DNA of 64,000 nucleotides from Spelaeicoccus albus (GTDB taxonomy: Bacteria > Actinomycetota > Actinomycetes > Actinomycetales > Brevibacteriaceae), in assembly GCF_013409065.1 (NCBI RefSeq), contig NZ_JACBZP010000001.1, forward strand, positions 3,916,518 through 3,980,517. The letters run 5' to 3'. The notes beneath the pieces were generated by a model, which saw only the letters and a program-made list of their open reading frames with translations, searched no databases and was not told where the DNA came from. Shown one piece after another: positions 50,460 through 58,500 of the stretch. Made by a program: the position numbers and the translations under genes. Within the stretch, counting starts at the first letter, position 1; each line of letters opens with the position of its first letter.

Positions 50460-50759
50460 ATGGGCGTACGGGGTTTGCTATTCGTGATAGTCATCGTGAT
50501 CGCGATGATGATCTATTCGGTCATCGATTGCGTGCGGCGCGATCCGGCGGAGGTGCGCAGTTTGCCGAAGGTCGCATGGGTCGCGGTCATCATCCTGCTG
50601 CCGGCGATCGGCACTATTCTCTGGTTCCTGCTGGGCAGGGGGCCGGTCGACGGACAAGGTCCTCCCGGCGGACAGCGCGGCCGGCGCGGGCCGGTGGCGC
50701 CGGACGACGATCCGGACTTCCTGCGAGGGCTCGGTCCGTCCGGACGTCGCGATCACTGA
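50460..50759 (+). CDS. PLDc_N domain membrane protein
   Basis: A 99-residue protein with two membrane helices (about 4-22 and 38-58) in the PLDc_N pattern: YSVIDCVRRDPAEVRSLPKVAWVAVIILLPAIGTILWFLLGR. The tail is Gly/Pro/Arg-rich. Such proteins lack the catalytic phospholipase D domain; the role is unknown. A TAAACT box lies exactly 6 bases before the ATG, so the transcript is likely leaderless. It shares a short intergenic region with the divergent DUF4229 gene. Confidence 0.8.
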   Translation: MGVRGLLFVIVIVIAMMIYSVIDCVRRDPAEVRSLPKVAWVAVIILLPAIGTILWFLLGRGPVDGQGPPGGQRGRRGPVAPDDDPDFLRGLGPSGRRDH

Positions 50760-50798
50760 CCCGCCGCCGGGCACCGGCCGCCCGCCCCGGGGCCGAGG

Positions 50799-51812
50799 TC
50801 AGCTGGACGGGGAATCCAGTCCGGAATACGCGTGCAGGCCGTGGAAGTACACGTTCACGATCGTGAAGTTGAACACGACCGAAGCGAACCCGATGATCAG
50901 GAGGACGGCGATCATGGTGCGGCTCCAGCCGCGCGTGGCACGGGCGTGCAGATAGGCGGCGTAGACGACCCAGACCACGAAGGTCCAGACCTCCTTGGAG
51001 TCCCAGCCCCAATACCGCCCCCAGGCCTTCTCGGCCCAAATGGCTCCGGCGATCAGCGTGAACGTCCACAGGATGAATCCGACGGCGGCCAACCGGTAGG
51101 CGAGGTTCTCCAGTTCGACCGAGCCGGGAATGGCGCGCAGGAACCGCATCACTTCGCCCTTGCCGCCGGTGATCCTGTTTTCCCGCCAGGTCTGCATCAG
51201 CTGCAGCACGGCCAGCGCGAACGCAATCGTCAGCACTGCCGACGCCACCACCGCGATGGAGACGTGGATGAGGAGCCAATAACTTTGCAACGCCGGCACC
51301 AGTTCGGCGGCCGGCGTGTAGAACGCGATGACTGCCATGCCGAGCATGACAAGCGTGAATCCGGTGATGAACGTACCCAGGAAGCGCAGGTCCTTGGCGA
51401 TGATCACTATCAGGTACGCGGTGATCAGCACTGCCGATGCCGTGATGGAGAACTCGTACATGTTCCCCCACGGCGCCCTGTCCACCGACAGGGCGCGCGT
51501 CACGACGGCGCCGATGTGGACGAGCGCGCCCAAGACGGTCAGCGCCGTGGCGATGCGAGCCAGCCGACGCGGCCCGCCGTCCTCTTCGGTCACGGCCCCG
51601 TAATCGCTGGTGGCCGGCGTTTCGATCTGGGTACCGGCGTTGCCGACGAGTTCGCGGCTGCGTTCGGTCCGTGCCTTCGCGCTCGTGCGCACCACCCGGT
51701 TCCTGCCCTGCACCAGGTCGAAGGCGTAGAGCACGAACGCGATCATGTAGACGGTCATCGCCGAATACACGAGCGTATTCGACAGGCCGGCCATCGTTTC
51801 GTTGGTGGTCAT
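50799..51812 (-). CDS. ccsB: Cytochrome c biogenesis protein CcsB (ResC)
   Basis: The heme-handling half of the System II cytochrome c synthase. The 337 residues have about eight helices and the WWD-type motif WGRYWGWDSKEVWTF (near 265-280), with conserved His residues in the flanking loops. It partners with ResB, whose stop overlaps its start (TAATG). Last gene of the phosphatase-tlpA-ccdA-resB-ccsB unit. Confidence 0.95.
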   Translation of the reverse strand: MTTNETMAGLSNTLVYSAMTVYMIAFVLYAFDLVQGRNRVVRTSAKARTERSRELVGNAGTQIETPATSDYGAVTEEDGGPRRLARIATALTVLGALVHIGAVVTRALSVDRAPWGNMYEFSITASAVLITAYLIVIIAKDLRFLGTFITGFTLVMLGMAVIAFYTPAAELVPALQSYWLLIHVSIAVVASAVLTIAFALAVLQLMQTWRENRITGGKGEVMRFLRAIPGSVELENLAYRLAAVGFILWTFTLIAGAIWAEKAWGRYWGWDSKEVWTFVVWVVYAAYLHARATRGWSRTMIAVLLIIGFASVVFNFTIVNVYFHGLHAYSGLDSPSS

Positions 51813-53488
51813 TACTCTCCCTTGTCGCCTTCCCCGGGACGGCGATCCCCAAGCGATTCGTCCTCGGCCGCAGCGGGATCGTGTCCCAGCCGTGTCAGTA
51901 CGCTTTTCGCGACCAAATCGACTTCGCCGTTCAATCGATTATCTTCCCCGCGGGCAAGTCCCGCCACCTCGACGCTCGAACCGTCGTCCGCGGCGGCCAC
52001 GCGGACCCAGATCCGACGGCGCGGCACGAACAGCGATCCGCCCAAGCCCAGCATGCCGAGCAGCGCGAACACCAACACGTACATCTTGGACGGATCCGCG
52101 CGAACGTCCATCGACACATACCGTTTGACCCCGTCGAACCGGACGCTGCCCAACCCGTTCGGCAGTTTCTTCGACTGGCCCGGTTTCAGCTGCACCGTCA
52201 ATGGCTTGCCGCCCGCCGTTGTCATCTCGGTCATATTCGTCGGGTCGAGCGAGTACACGGATTGCGCCGTGCCGTTGTCGAGCCCGAGATCGCCGGAGTA
52301 TCCGGACAAGAGCAGCACCGGATTGGCGAGTCCGGCGAATATCGACGTGGCGGTGCCGGTCGCCTTGTCCTCGCCGGCCGTCGGGAAGAAGACCCCGACG
52401 AAGCCGAGCTGCTTGGGAGCGGCGTCCGGCGCCTTGACGACGCCGCGCGAGACGTAATTGCCGTTTTGCGGCAGGAAGACGGTGGGCCCGGAGTAGACGG
52501 TGTGGCCCGTGCCGTCCTTCACCGTGACGACCGGGGCGTACCCGTTGCCCGACAGGTACAGGTTCGCGCCGCCGAGGTGCAGCGGGTCATTGACCTTGAG
52601 CAGCTGCTTCTTCGTCTGTCCGTCCTCGCGGGTCGTCACGTGGCCGACGAACGACCGCGGCTCGCCTGCCTGGTTCCCGCTGGACGTCGTGTCGAACGTC
52701 GCATCGAACTTGTCCAGCTTCACCGAATATTTCGGCAGCCGGTCCGGGTTGAAGTACGTGCCCTTGGTGAACGAGTCGTACGCCGGCAGCGAGTCATTGA
52801 ACGTATCGCCCTCGACGAGGATCCGCTGGCCCGAATAACTGAGCATGCCGCCGATGGCCGCCGTGACCACGACGCCCAGCACCGCAATGTGGAACACCAG
52901 GTTGCCGGTCTCGCGCAGGTAGCCGCGTTCGGCCGCAACATGGTCGGAGTTCGTCTTCACCCGGTAGCCACGACGCTTCAGCGCTGCTGCAGCGGCGCTC
53001 AGAGCCGTCTGCTCGTCGACCTGCACGTCGCGGGCGGGCACGTGGGCCGGCATCCGCGACAGCCGGCGGGGCGCCTTGGGCGGATCGGCGCGCAAGGCCC
53101 GCCAATGCACCTTGGTGCGCGGCAGGATGCATCCGACGAGCGATACGAGCAGCAGAATGTAGATGGCCGAGAACCAGACCGACGAATTCACATCGAACAG
53201 TTGGAGTTTGTCCATGATCCTGCCGATTTGCCCGTGCGCATCGATATAGTCGGCGACGGCTGTCGGATCCTGTACGCGCTGCGGGAACACCGACGCCGGG
53301 ACCGCGGCAAGTGCGAGCATGAGCAGCAGGAACAATGCCACCCGCATAGTGGTCAGCTGCCGCCAGGCCCAGCGGATCCAGCCGAAGAATCCGAGCTTCG
53401 GCTGCGCGGCCTCGCGCTTCGATCGTTCCAGGGTGCCGACGGCGCCGTATTCGTCGCGCCTGTCCTCGGGACCGTGCGGGTCACTCAT
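51812..53488 (-). CDS. resB: Cytochrome c biogenesis protein ResB
   Basis: The second subunit of the System II cytochrome c synthase, holding heme on the outer face. The 558 residues have membrane helices near 45-65, 95-115, 185-205 and 480-500 and a large extracytoplasmic domain between the last two. ALFLLLMLALAAVPASVFPQR and ETGNLVFHIAVLGVVV (conserved His) are typical. The start ATG at 53488 shares one base with the ccdA stop, which rules out the longer in-frame reading. Confidence 0.94.
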   Translation of the reverse strand: MSDPHGPEDRRDEYGAVGTLERSKREAAQPKLGFFGWIRWAWRQLTTMRVALFLLLMLALAAVPASVFPQRVQDPTAVADYIDAHGQIGRIMDKLQLFDVNSSVWFSAIYILLLVSLVGCILPRTKVHWRALRADPPKAPRRLSRMPAHVPARDVQVDEQTALSAAAAALKRRGYRVKTNSDHVAAERGYLRETGNLVFHIAVLGVVVTAAIGGMLSYSGQRILVEGDTFNDSLPAYDSFTKGTYFNPDRLPKYSVKLDKFDATFDTTSSGNQAGEPRSFVGHVTTREDGQTKKQLLKVNDPLHLGGANLYLSGNGYAPVVTVKDGTGHTVYSGPTVFLPQNGNYVSRGVVKAPDAAPKQLGFVGVFFPTAGEDKATGTATSIFAGLANPVLLLSGYSGDLGLDNGTAQSVYSLDPTNMTEMTTAGGKPLTVQLKPGQSKKLPNGLGSVRFDGVKRYVSMDVRADPSKMYVLVFALLGMLGLGGSLFVPRRRIWVRVAAADDGSSVEVAGLARGEDNRLNGEVDLVAKSVLTRLGHDPAAAEDESLGDRRPGEGDKGE

Positions 53489-54267
53489 CAAATCACCGGC
53501 CTGAACGTACCGATAGTGTTCTGGAGGTTCCCGACCAGGTCCGTCCACACGCCACTGACCAACAACACACCCACACATATCAACATGACACCGCCGATTC
53601 GCATGACGGAAACGCGGTGTCGACGGAAAAATTGCATCTTGCCCATCCCGGCGCGCAGCAGCAGGGCGACTACCACGAACGGAATGCCGAGGCCCAGGCA
53701 GTACACGAACGTCAAGAGCGTGCCGCGAGCCACTCCGCTGCCGGCGTCCGGCCCCATCGTGTACGACAAGCTGAGCACCGCCGCAAGGGTCGGCCCGATG
53801 CACGGCCCCCATCCGAGCCCGAACGTGGCACCGAGCACCGGGGCGCCCCACAGTCCGGCCGGCGGCCGCCGGGTGATCTTGCGGTCGCGCTGGAACCACT
53901 TCATGCCGCCCATGAACACGACGCCGGCCAGGATGACCACGACGCCGAGCACGCGGGTGACCGGTTCGACCCACGGCCGCAGGGCCGCACCGGCAATGCT
54001 GAACGCCAGGCCGTAGGCAATGTAGATGACGGAAAATCCGAGCACGAACAAGCCGACCCCGGCAAAGATCCGACGGGATTTGTGCTGCACCAGATCGGCG
54101 CCGGTCAGCCCCGTCACGTAGCCGACGTAGCCCGGCACGAGCGGCAGGATGCACGGCGACAGGAACGACACGAGCCCGGCCAATGCGGCGATCGGGATGG
54201 CCAGCAGCATCGGCCCGCCGAGTACCGTATCGGCGAAGTCGCTCGAGATCGATGCCAGGAGTGTCAT
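53488..54267 (-). CDS. ccdA: Cytochrome c biogenesis protein CcdA
   Basis: A six-helix membrane protein that carries reducing power from cytoplasmic thioredoxin to the outside, keeping apocytochrome c cysteines reduced. The 259 residues carry the two conserved redox cysteines in FLSPCILPLVPGYVGYV (C39) and GLGWGPCIGPTLAA. The start at 54267 is chosen because ATGA overlaps the tlpA stop. It is a functional partner of the adjacent thioredoxin-like lipoprotein. Confidence 0.95.
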   Translation of the reverse strand: MTLLASISSDFADTVLGGPMLLAIPIAALAGLVSFLSPCILPLVPGYVGYVTGLTGADLVQHKSRRIFAGVGLFVLGFSVIYIAYGLAFSIAGAALRPWVEPVTRVLGVVVILAGVVFMGGMKWFQRDRKITRRPPAGLWGAPVLGATFGLGWGPCIGPTLAAVLSLSYTMGPDAGSGVARGTLLTFVYCLGLGIPFVVVALLLRAGMGKMQFFRRHRVSVMRIGGVMLICVGVLLVSGVWTDLVGNLQNTIGTFRPVI

Positions 54268-54875
54268 GTGCGCAGGTCGCCGATCATGCCCTTGAGCGTT
54301 GTCTTGTCGACCTCGCCGACGACGCGGCCGGCAATGCGGCCCTTCGGGTCGAGCAGCAACGTCGACGGTGTCGCTTCGGGAGGCAGGACGCCGTGCAGCG
54401 CCGACACGACTCGTCCGGCAGTGTCGAGCATGACCGGGTACGTGATGTCGAACGTGCGCATATACGATTTCGCGGCTGCTGCGCCGTCGCGCACGTTCAC
54501 GCCCAGGAAGCGCACGCCTTTGTCCTTGTACGCACGGTAGGCGGCTTCGACGTCCTTGGCCTCCTTGCGGCACGGCGGGCAGGCCGCGTACCAGAGATTG
54601 AGCACGAGGATGTTGCCGCGCCAGTCGGCAAGATCGAAGTGTTTGCCGTTCAGCAGTTTGCCGCCGGCCTCGACGGGATGCCCGCGCTTCGACGGCGGCA
54701 GTTGGGTGACGACGCCGTCGCCGGCGATGTACCCCTTGTCGCTGCCGGAGTTGGCTTGTTCGGACAGCGAGTCCTTGTCGCCGCACGCTGCCAGGGCGAC
54801 GCCGAGAGCGGCGGTTCCGGTTGCGGCCAGCGCCGAGCGCAATACGGTGCGGCGCGGGGTCTCCGGGCCGATCAT
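54264..54875 (-). CDS. Thioredoxin-like lipoprotein (TlpA/ResA type)
   Basis: A 203-residue exported thiol-disulfide oxidoreductase. The N-terminus has an RR and a hydrophobic stretch ending in the lipobox ALAAC (Cys31), so it is membrane-anchored. The thioredoxin domain has LNLWYAACPPCRKEAKD, with redox cysteines C99 and C102. It probably reduces apocytochrome c using electrons from CcdA. ATGA overlap with the phosphatase gene upstream. Confidence 0.93.
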   Translation of the reverse strand: MIGPETPRRTVLRSALAATGTAALGVALAACGDKDSLSEQANSGSDKGYIAGDGVVTQLPPSKRGHPVEAGGKLLNGKHFDLADWRGNILVLNLWYAACPPCRKEAKDVEAAYRAYKDKGVRFLGVNVRDGAAAAKSYMRTFDITYPVMLDTAGRVVSALHGVLPPEATPSTLLLDPKGRIAGRVVGEVDKTTLKGMIGDLRT

Positions 54876-55501
54876 GCTCCCGGCACCGCCTTGTCCGGCA
54901 GGAGGTCACGCGCCGGCTCGGAGTAGTCGACGCCGATCAGGCGGCCGGCGTCGAACCGGAGGCTCGTGACCGAGGCCAGAGCGCATTCGCGCCGACGCGG
55001 GTCGTGCCACAGTCGGCGCCCCTCGGCCCGGAGGCGGGTCACCCAGATCGGCAGTTGGTGGCTGACGATGACTCCCTCGTGGCCCTCCACGCGGGCGCGG
55101 AGCGTCGCGATGGCGGCGCACATGCGCAAGGCCTGGTCGGCGTAGGGCTCGCCCCAGGACGGGCGTAGCGGGTTCCACACGCGCCGGGCGATGGACGGGT
55201 CGAGAAGTTTTGCCGGCGTGAAGACCAGACCCTCGAACTCGTTCGCTGCCTCGATGACACGCCGGTCCGTGTCGATGTCGAGAGCGAGCGCGCGCGCGAG
55301 CGGCGCCGCGGTTTCTTGCGCGCGCACCAGCGGCGAGGCCACGACGGCGCGAATATCGCGCCCGCCGAGATAGTCGGCCGCTCGGTCGGCCATCCGCGCA
55401 CCCAGGTCGGACAAGTGGTAATCCGGCAGGCGCCCGTACAGCACGCCTTCCGGGTTGAATACCTCACCGTGGCGTAACAGATGGATGGTCGCTGTGGCCA
55501 T
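54872..55501 (-). CDS. Histidine phosphatase superfamily protein
   Basis: A 209-residue phosphoglycerate-mutase-like phosphatase. LLRHGEVFNPEGVLYG holds the catalytic His10 and Arg9, VVASPLVRAQETA the second Arg, and VIVSHQLPIW the second His. The substrate is unknown. It opens the cytochrome c maturation unit, a common arrangement in actinobacteria, though its link to cytochrome assembly is unexplained. The start ATG at 55501 has GGAG very close upstream. Confidence 0.92.
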   Translation of the reverse strand: MATATIHLLRHGEVFNPEGVLYGRLPDYHLSDLGARMADRAADYLGGRDIRAVVASPLVRAQETAAPLARALALDIDTDRRVIEAANEFEGLVFTPAKLLDPSIARRVWNPLRPSWGEPYADQALRMCAAIATLRARVEGHEGVIVSHQLPIWVTRLRAEGRRLWHDPRRRECALASVTSLRFDAGRLIGVDYSEPARDLLPDKAVPGA

Positions 55502-55563
55502 AGCTCCAATTTTCTCAAATGTCGGTCCCCGTGACGCATCCGGGGTTCGACGGCGTGTAGAAG

Positions 55564-56928
55564 TTACGCGGCGGCAGCGGCGCGAGCCGCCGCCGGAAGC
55601 GCGTCGATGACCCTGTCGAGCACCAAGTCGTCGTGGGCAAGGGACAAGAACCACGCTTCGAACGGGCTCGGCGGCAGGTGCACGCCGGCGTCCAGCATGG
55701 AGTGGAAGAACGCGGCGTACGCCGGCACGTTTTGCGCGCGGGCGTCGTCGTAGTCAATGACGCCGCGGGTCCGGCGCTCGTCGAATCCGGGGGCGTCCGG
55801 ATCCAGGAAGAACACGCTGAACATCGATCCGGCCGATTGGACGGCGTGCGGCACTCCCGCCGCATCGAGCGAGTCGTGCACGGCGCCGCGGAGCGCATCG
55901 GCGGCGCGGGTCAGCTTGGGGTACACGTCGTGGGACACCGTGCCGCGCAAGGTCGCGATGCCGGCGGCCGTCGCGACCGGGTTGCCGGACAGGGTGCCGG
56001 CCTGGTAGACGGGGCCGTCGGGCGCCAATTTCGCCATCAGGTCGGCGCGGCCGCCGAACGCGGCAGCCGGGAACCCGCCGCCCATGATCTTGCCAAAGGT
56101 GAACAGGTCGGCCGGCCCGCTGTCGTAGGGGCCCTCGTGGCCGTACCAGCCGGCGGCCGACACGCGGAACCCGGTCATCACCTCGTCGGAGATCATGAGC
56201 GCGCCGTGGCCGGCGCTCAGGTTGCGGATCAGCTCGGTGAATCCCGGCAGCGGCGGGACGACACCCATATTGCCGGGCGACGCCTCGGTGATGACTGCGG
56301 CGATCTCGTCGCCGTTCTCGGCAAAGACCCGGCGCAGCGCGTCGGCATCGTTATAGGGCAGCACTATCGTGTCGGCGGCGCTGGCTCCGGTCACACCGGG
56401 CGTGTCCGGAAGGCCGAAGGTGGCGACTCCGGAGCCCGCCGAAGCCAGCAGGGCATCGACGTGGCCGTGGTAGCAGCCGGCGAATTTCACGATCTTGGCG
56501 CGGCCGGTGGCGCCGCGGGCCAGCCGGACGGCGCTCATCGTCGCTTCGGTGCCGGACGACACCAGCCGGACCTGCTCGACCGGGTCGACGCGGGAGACGA
56601 TCTCCTCGGCCAGCGCCACTTCGTTTTCGCTGGGAGTGCCGAAGGAGAACCCGCGGGACGCCGCCTCGGCAACTGCCGCCTCGACGTCGGGATGCGCGTG
56701 CCCCAAGATCATCGGCCCCCACGACGAGATGAGATCGACATACTCGTTGCCGTCGACGTCGGTGATCAGAGCGCCCTTGGCCGACGTGATGAACCGCGGG
56801 TCGCCGCCGACCGCGCCGAACGCGCGCACCGGCGAGTTCACGCCGCCGGGCGTGACCGCCCGTGCGCGGGCGAACAATGCGGACGACTGGGCGGTCGGCG
56901 CGGAGCTGCCGGCCGTGCGGTTGGTCAT
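55564..56928 (-). CDS. hemL: Glutamate-1-semialdehyde 2,1-aminomutase
   Basis: A PLP enzyme that makes 5-aminolevulinate from glutamate-1-semialdehyde (C5 pathway). The 454 residues contain [48 protein letters not shown], and the PLP lysine in [11 protein letters not shown]. The start ATG at 56928 has AAAGGTG 9 bases upstream. It is 100 bases downstream of the marR gene; that gap holds direct repeats. Confidence 0.96.
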   Translation of the reverse strand: MTNRTAGSSAPTAQSSALFARARAVTPGGVNSPVRAFGAVGGDPRFITSAKGALITDVDGNEYVDLISSWGPMILGHAHPDVEAAVAEAASRGFSFGTPSENEVALAEEIVSRVDPVEQVRLVSSGTEATMSAVRLARGATGRAKIVKFAGCYHGHVDALLASAGSGVATFGLPDTPGVTGASAADTIVLPYNDADALRRVFAENGDEIAAVITEASPGNMGVVPPLPGFTELIRNLSAGHGALMISDEVMTGFRVSAAGWYGHEGPYDSGPADLFTFGKIMGGGFPAAAFGGRADLMAKLAPDGPVYQAGTLSGNPVATAAGIATLRGTVSHDVYPKLTRAADALRGAVHDSLDAAGVPHAVQSAGSMFSVFFLDPDAPGFDERRTRGVIDYDDARAQNVPAYAAFFHSMLDAGVHLPPSPFEAWFLSLAHDDLVLDRVIDALPAAARAAAAA

Positions 56929-56979
56929 GATGTCGGCACCTTTCGGTTGAACGGCCGCCGTGGTTCCGGCGGTGAGAGT

Positions 56980-57004
56980 TGTCTGTGCAATTGCCCTGTC
57001 TGTG
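56980..57004 (-). promoter_or_regulatory. Direct repeats upstream of hemL
   Basis: On the minus strand CACAGACA occurs twice (56980-56987 and 56997-57004) with a 17-base pitch around a CAATTG palindrome, in the 100-base marR-hemL gap. It is a candidate regulator site, perhaps for the MarR protein encoded next to it (inference). Confidence 0.35.
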
Positions 57005-57028
57005 AAAATGCCCCGTCGGCCTCGAGCG

Positions 57029-57523
57029 TTATTCGCGGTCGATGCGGCGCACGTGGCGCAAGTGCGTGACGATGCCCTCCATGGCCTCGCCGCACGCGTC
57101 GAGATGAGCGTCGTCGGTGCGGTCGATGAAATGCTCGCGCACACTCGTCACGTGGCTGGGTGCGGCGTCCTCGAGCAGCCGGTAGCCGGCGTCCGTCATC
57201 GTGCACAGGACGCCGCGGCCGTCGCCGCACGTGGTGCTGCGCGCCAACAGGCCGCGTGATTCCATTCGCGAGACGATGTGCGTCAGTCGCGACCGGGAGA
57301 TCGCCACTTCGGCGGCCAGCCGCGCCATCCGCATCGAGTGCTCCGGCTGCTCCGACAGTCGCACCAGCAGTTCGTATTCGCCGATCGCCAATTGGTGCGT
57401 TTCGCGCAATTCCTTGTCCAGTTGGGCCATCAGAAGCTGGCTGGCCTCGAGATAATTACGCCACGCGTGCTGCTGGTCCGAGGTGAGCCATCGGACGGTG
57501 TCGGGAGAAGTCGTCTTGGTCAT
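57029..57523 (-). CDS. MarR family transcriptional regulator
   Basis: A 164-residue winged helix-turn-helix regulator. The segment [51 protein letters not shown] is the DNA-binding domain, followed by a wing ([20 protein letters not shown]) and a dimerisation helix. It is encoded inside the heme operon, in an ATGA overlap with hemB and upstream of hemL, so it is translated along with heme enzymes. Its ligand and targets are unknown. Confidence 0.92.
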   Translation of the reverse strand: MTKTTSPDTVRWLTSDQQHAWRNYLEASQLLMAQLDKELRETHQLAIGEYELLVRLSEQPEHSMRMARLAAEVAISRSRLTHIVSRMESRGLLARSTTCGDGRGVLCTMTDAGYRLLEDAAPSHVTSVREHFIDRTDDAHLDACGEAMEGIVTHLRHVRRIDRE

Positions 57524-58500
57524 TGTTCCGCTCGGAGTTTCAATGCGACTTCGGTCGCCCAGTAGGTGAGGATTCCATCGGCGCCGGCGCGTCGGAAGGC
57601 GAGCAGCGATTCCATGATCGCTTCGTCCCTGTCGATCGCGCCGCGCTCGGCGGCGAGCTCGATCATGGCGTACTCACCGGAAATCTGATAGCTGAAGACC
57701 GGGATGTCTTGGGTGGCGGCTACTTCGGCAAGCACGTCCAGATACGGCATACCCGGTTTGACCATCAGGATATCGGCGCCCTCGGCCACGTCGAGACGTA
57801 CTTCGCGCAACGCTTCACGCCCGTTTGCAGCGTCCTGCTGGTACGTGCGGCGATCCCCGGTGAGCTGCGAGTCGACCGCCTCGCGGAACGGCCCGTAGAA
57901 CGCGGAGGCGTATTTCGCCGCGTAGGCCAGCACCGACACGTCGGTGTAGCCGTGCGCGTCGAGCACCTCACGCACATAGCCGACCTGGCCGTCCATCATG
58001 CCGGACATCCCCAGCACGTGCGTGCCGGCAGCCGCTTGCGCCAGAGCCATGTCGGCGTAGCGTTCGAGCGTCGCGTCATTGTCGATCCGGCCGTCGTCAT
58101 CGAGGACGCCGCAGTGGCCGTGGTCGGTGAATTCGTCCAGGCACAAGTCCGCCATGACGACTGTCCTGTCGCCGAATTCGTCGACCAGGGCGCTCAAGCC
58201 CCTGTTCAAGATCCCGTCCGGGTCGTCGGCGCCCGAGCCGATGGCGTCGCGCCGGGCCGGGACGCCGAACAGCATGAGGCCGCCGACGCCGGCGTCGATC
58301 GCCGCGCGGGCCGCTTCGAGCAGCGACGGCAGGGTGTGCTGGTACACGCCCGGCATGGATTCGATCGCGACTGGTTCGTCGATACCCTCGCGCACGAACA
58401 TGGGCAGCACGAGATCCGCCGCGTGCAGCCTGTTCTCGCTGACCAGTCGGCGCAGCGGTGCGGTCGCGCGCAGCCGGCGGGGCCGTTCGAGGATTCTCAT
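57520..58500 (-). CDS. hemB: Porphobilinogen synthase (delta-aminolevulinate dehydratase)
   Basis: This enzyme condenses two 5-aminolevulinates to porphobilinogen. The 326 residues carry the Schiff-base lysines K196 (AYAAKYASAFYGPF) and K248 (DILMVKPGMPYLD). The metal loop reads DLCLDEFTDHGHCG: cysteines at 120 and 130 but Asp at 122, where classical zinc enzymes have Cys and magnesium enzymes lack all three. ATGA overlaps with hemD upstream and marR downstream show coupling. Confidence 0.96.
   Translation of the reverse strand: MRILERPRRLRATAPLRRLVSENRLHAADLVLPMFVREGIDEPVAIESMPGVYQHTLPSLLEAARAAIDAGVGGLMLFGVPARRDAIGSGADDPDGILNRGLSALVDEFGDRTVVMADLCLDEFTDHGHCGVLDDDGRIDNDATLERYADMALAQAAAGTHVLGMSGMMDGQVGYVREVLDAHGYTDVSVLAYAAKYASAFYGPFREAVDSQLTGDRRTYQQDAANGREALREVRLDVAEGADILMVKPGMPYLDVLAEVAATQDIPVFSYQISGEYAMIELAAERGAIDRDEAIMESLLAFRRAGADGILTYWATEVALKLRAEQ

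Noticed and set aside
53488-54154. N-terminal extension of ResB reading through ccdA
   Set aside because: The frame is open through this stretch, but it is the shadow of ccdA; the ResB N-terminus and the TGATG junction at 53488 fix the start.
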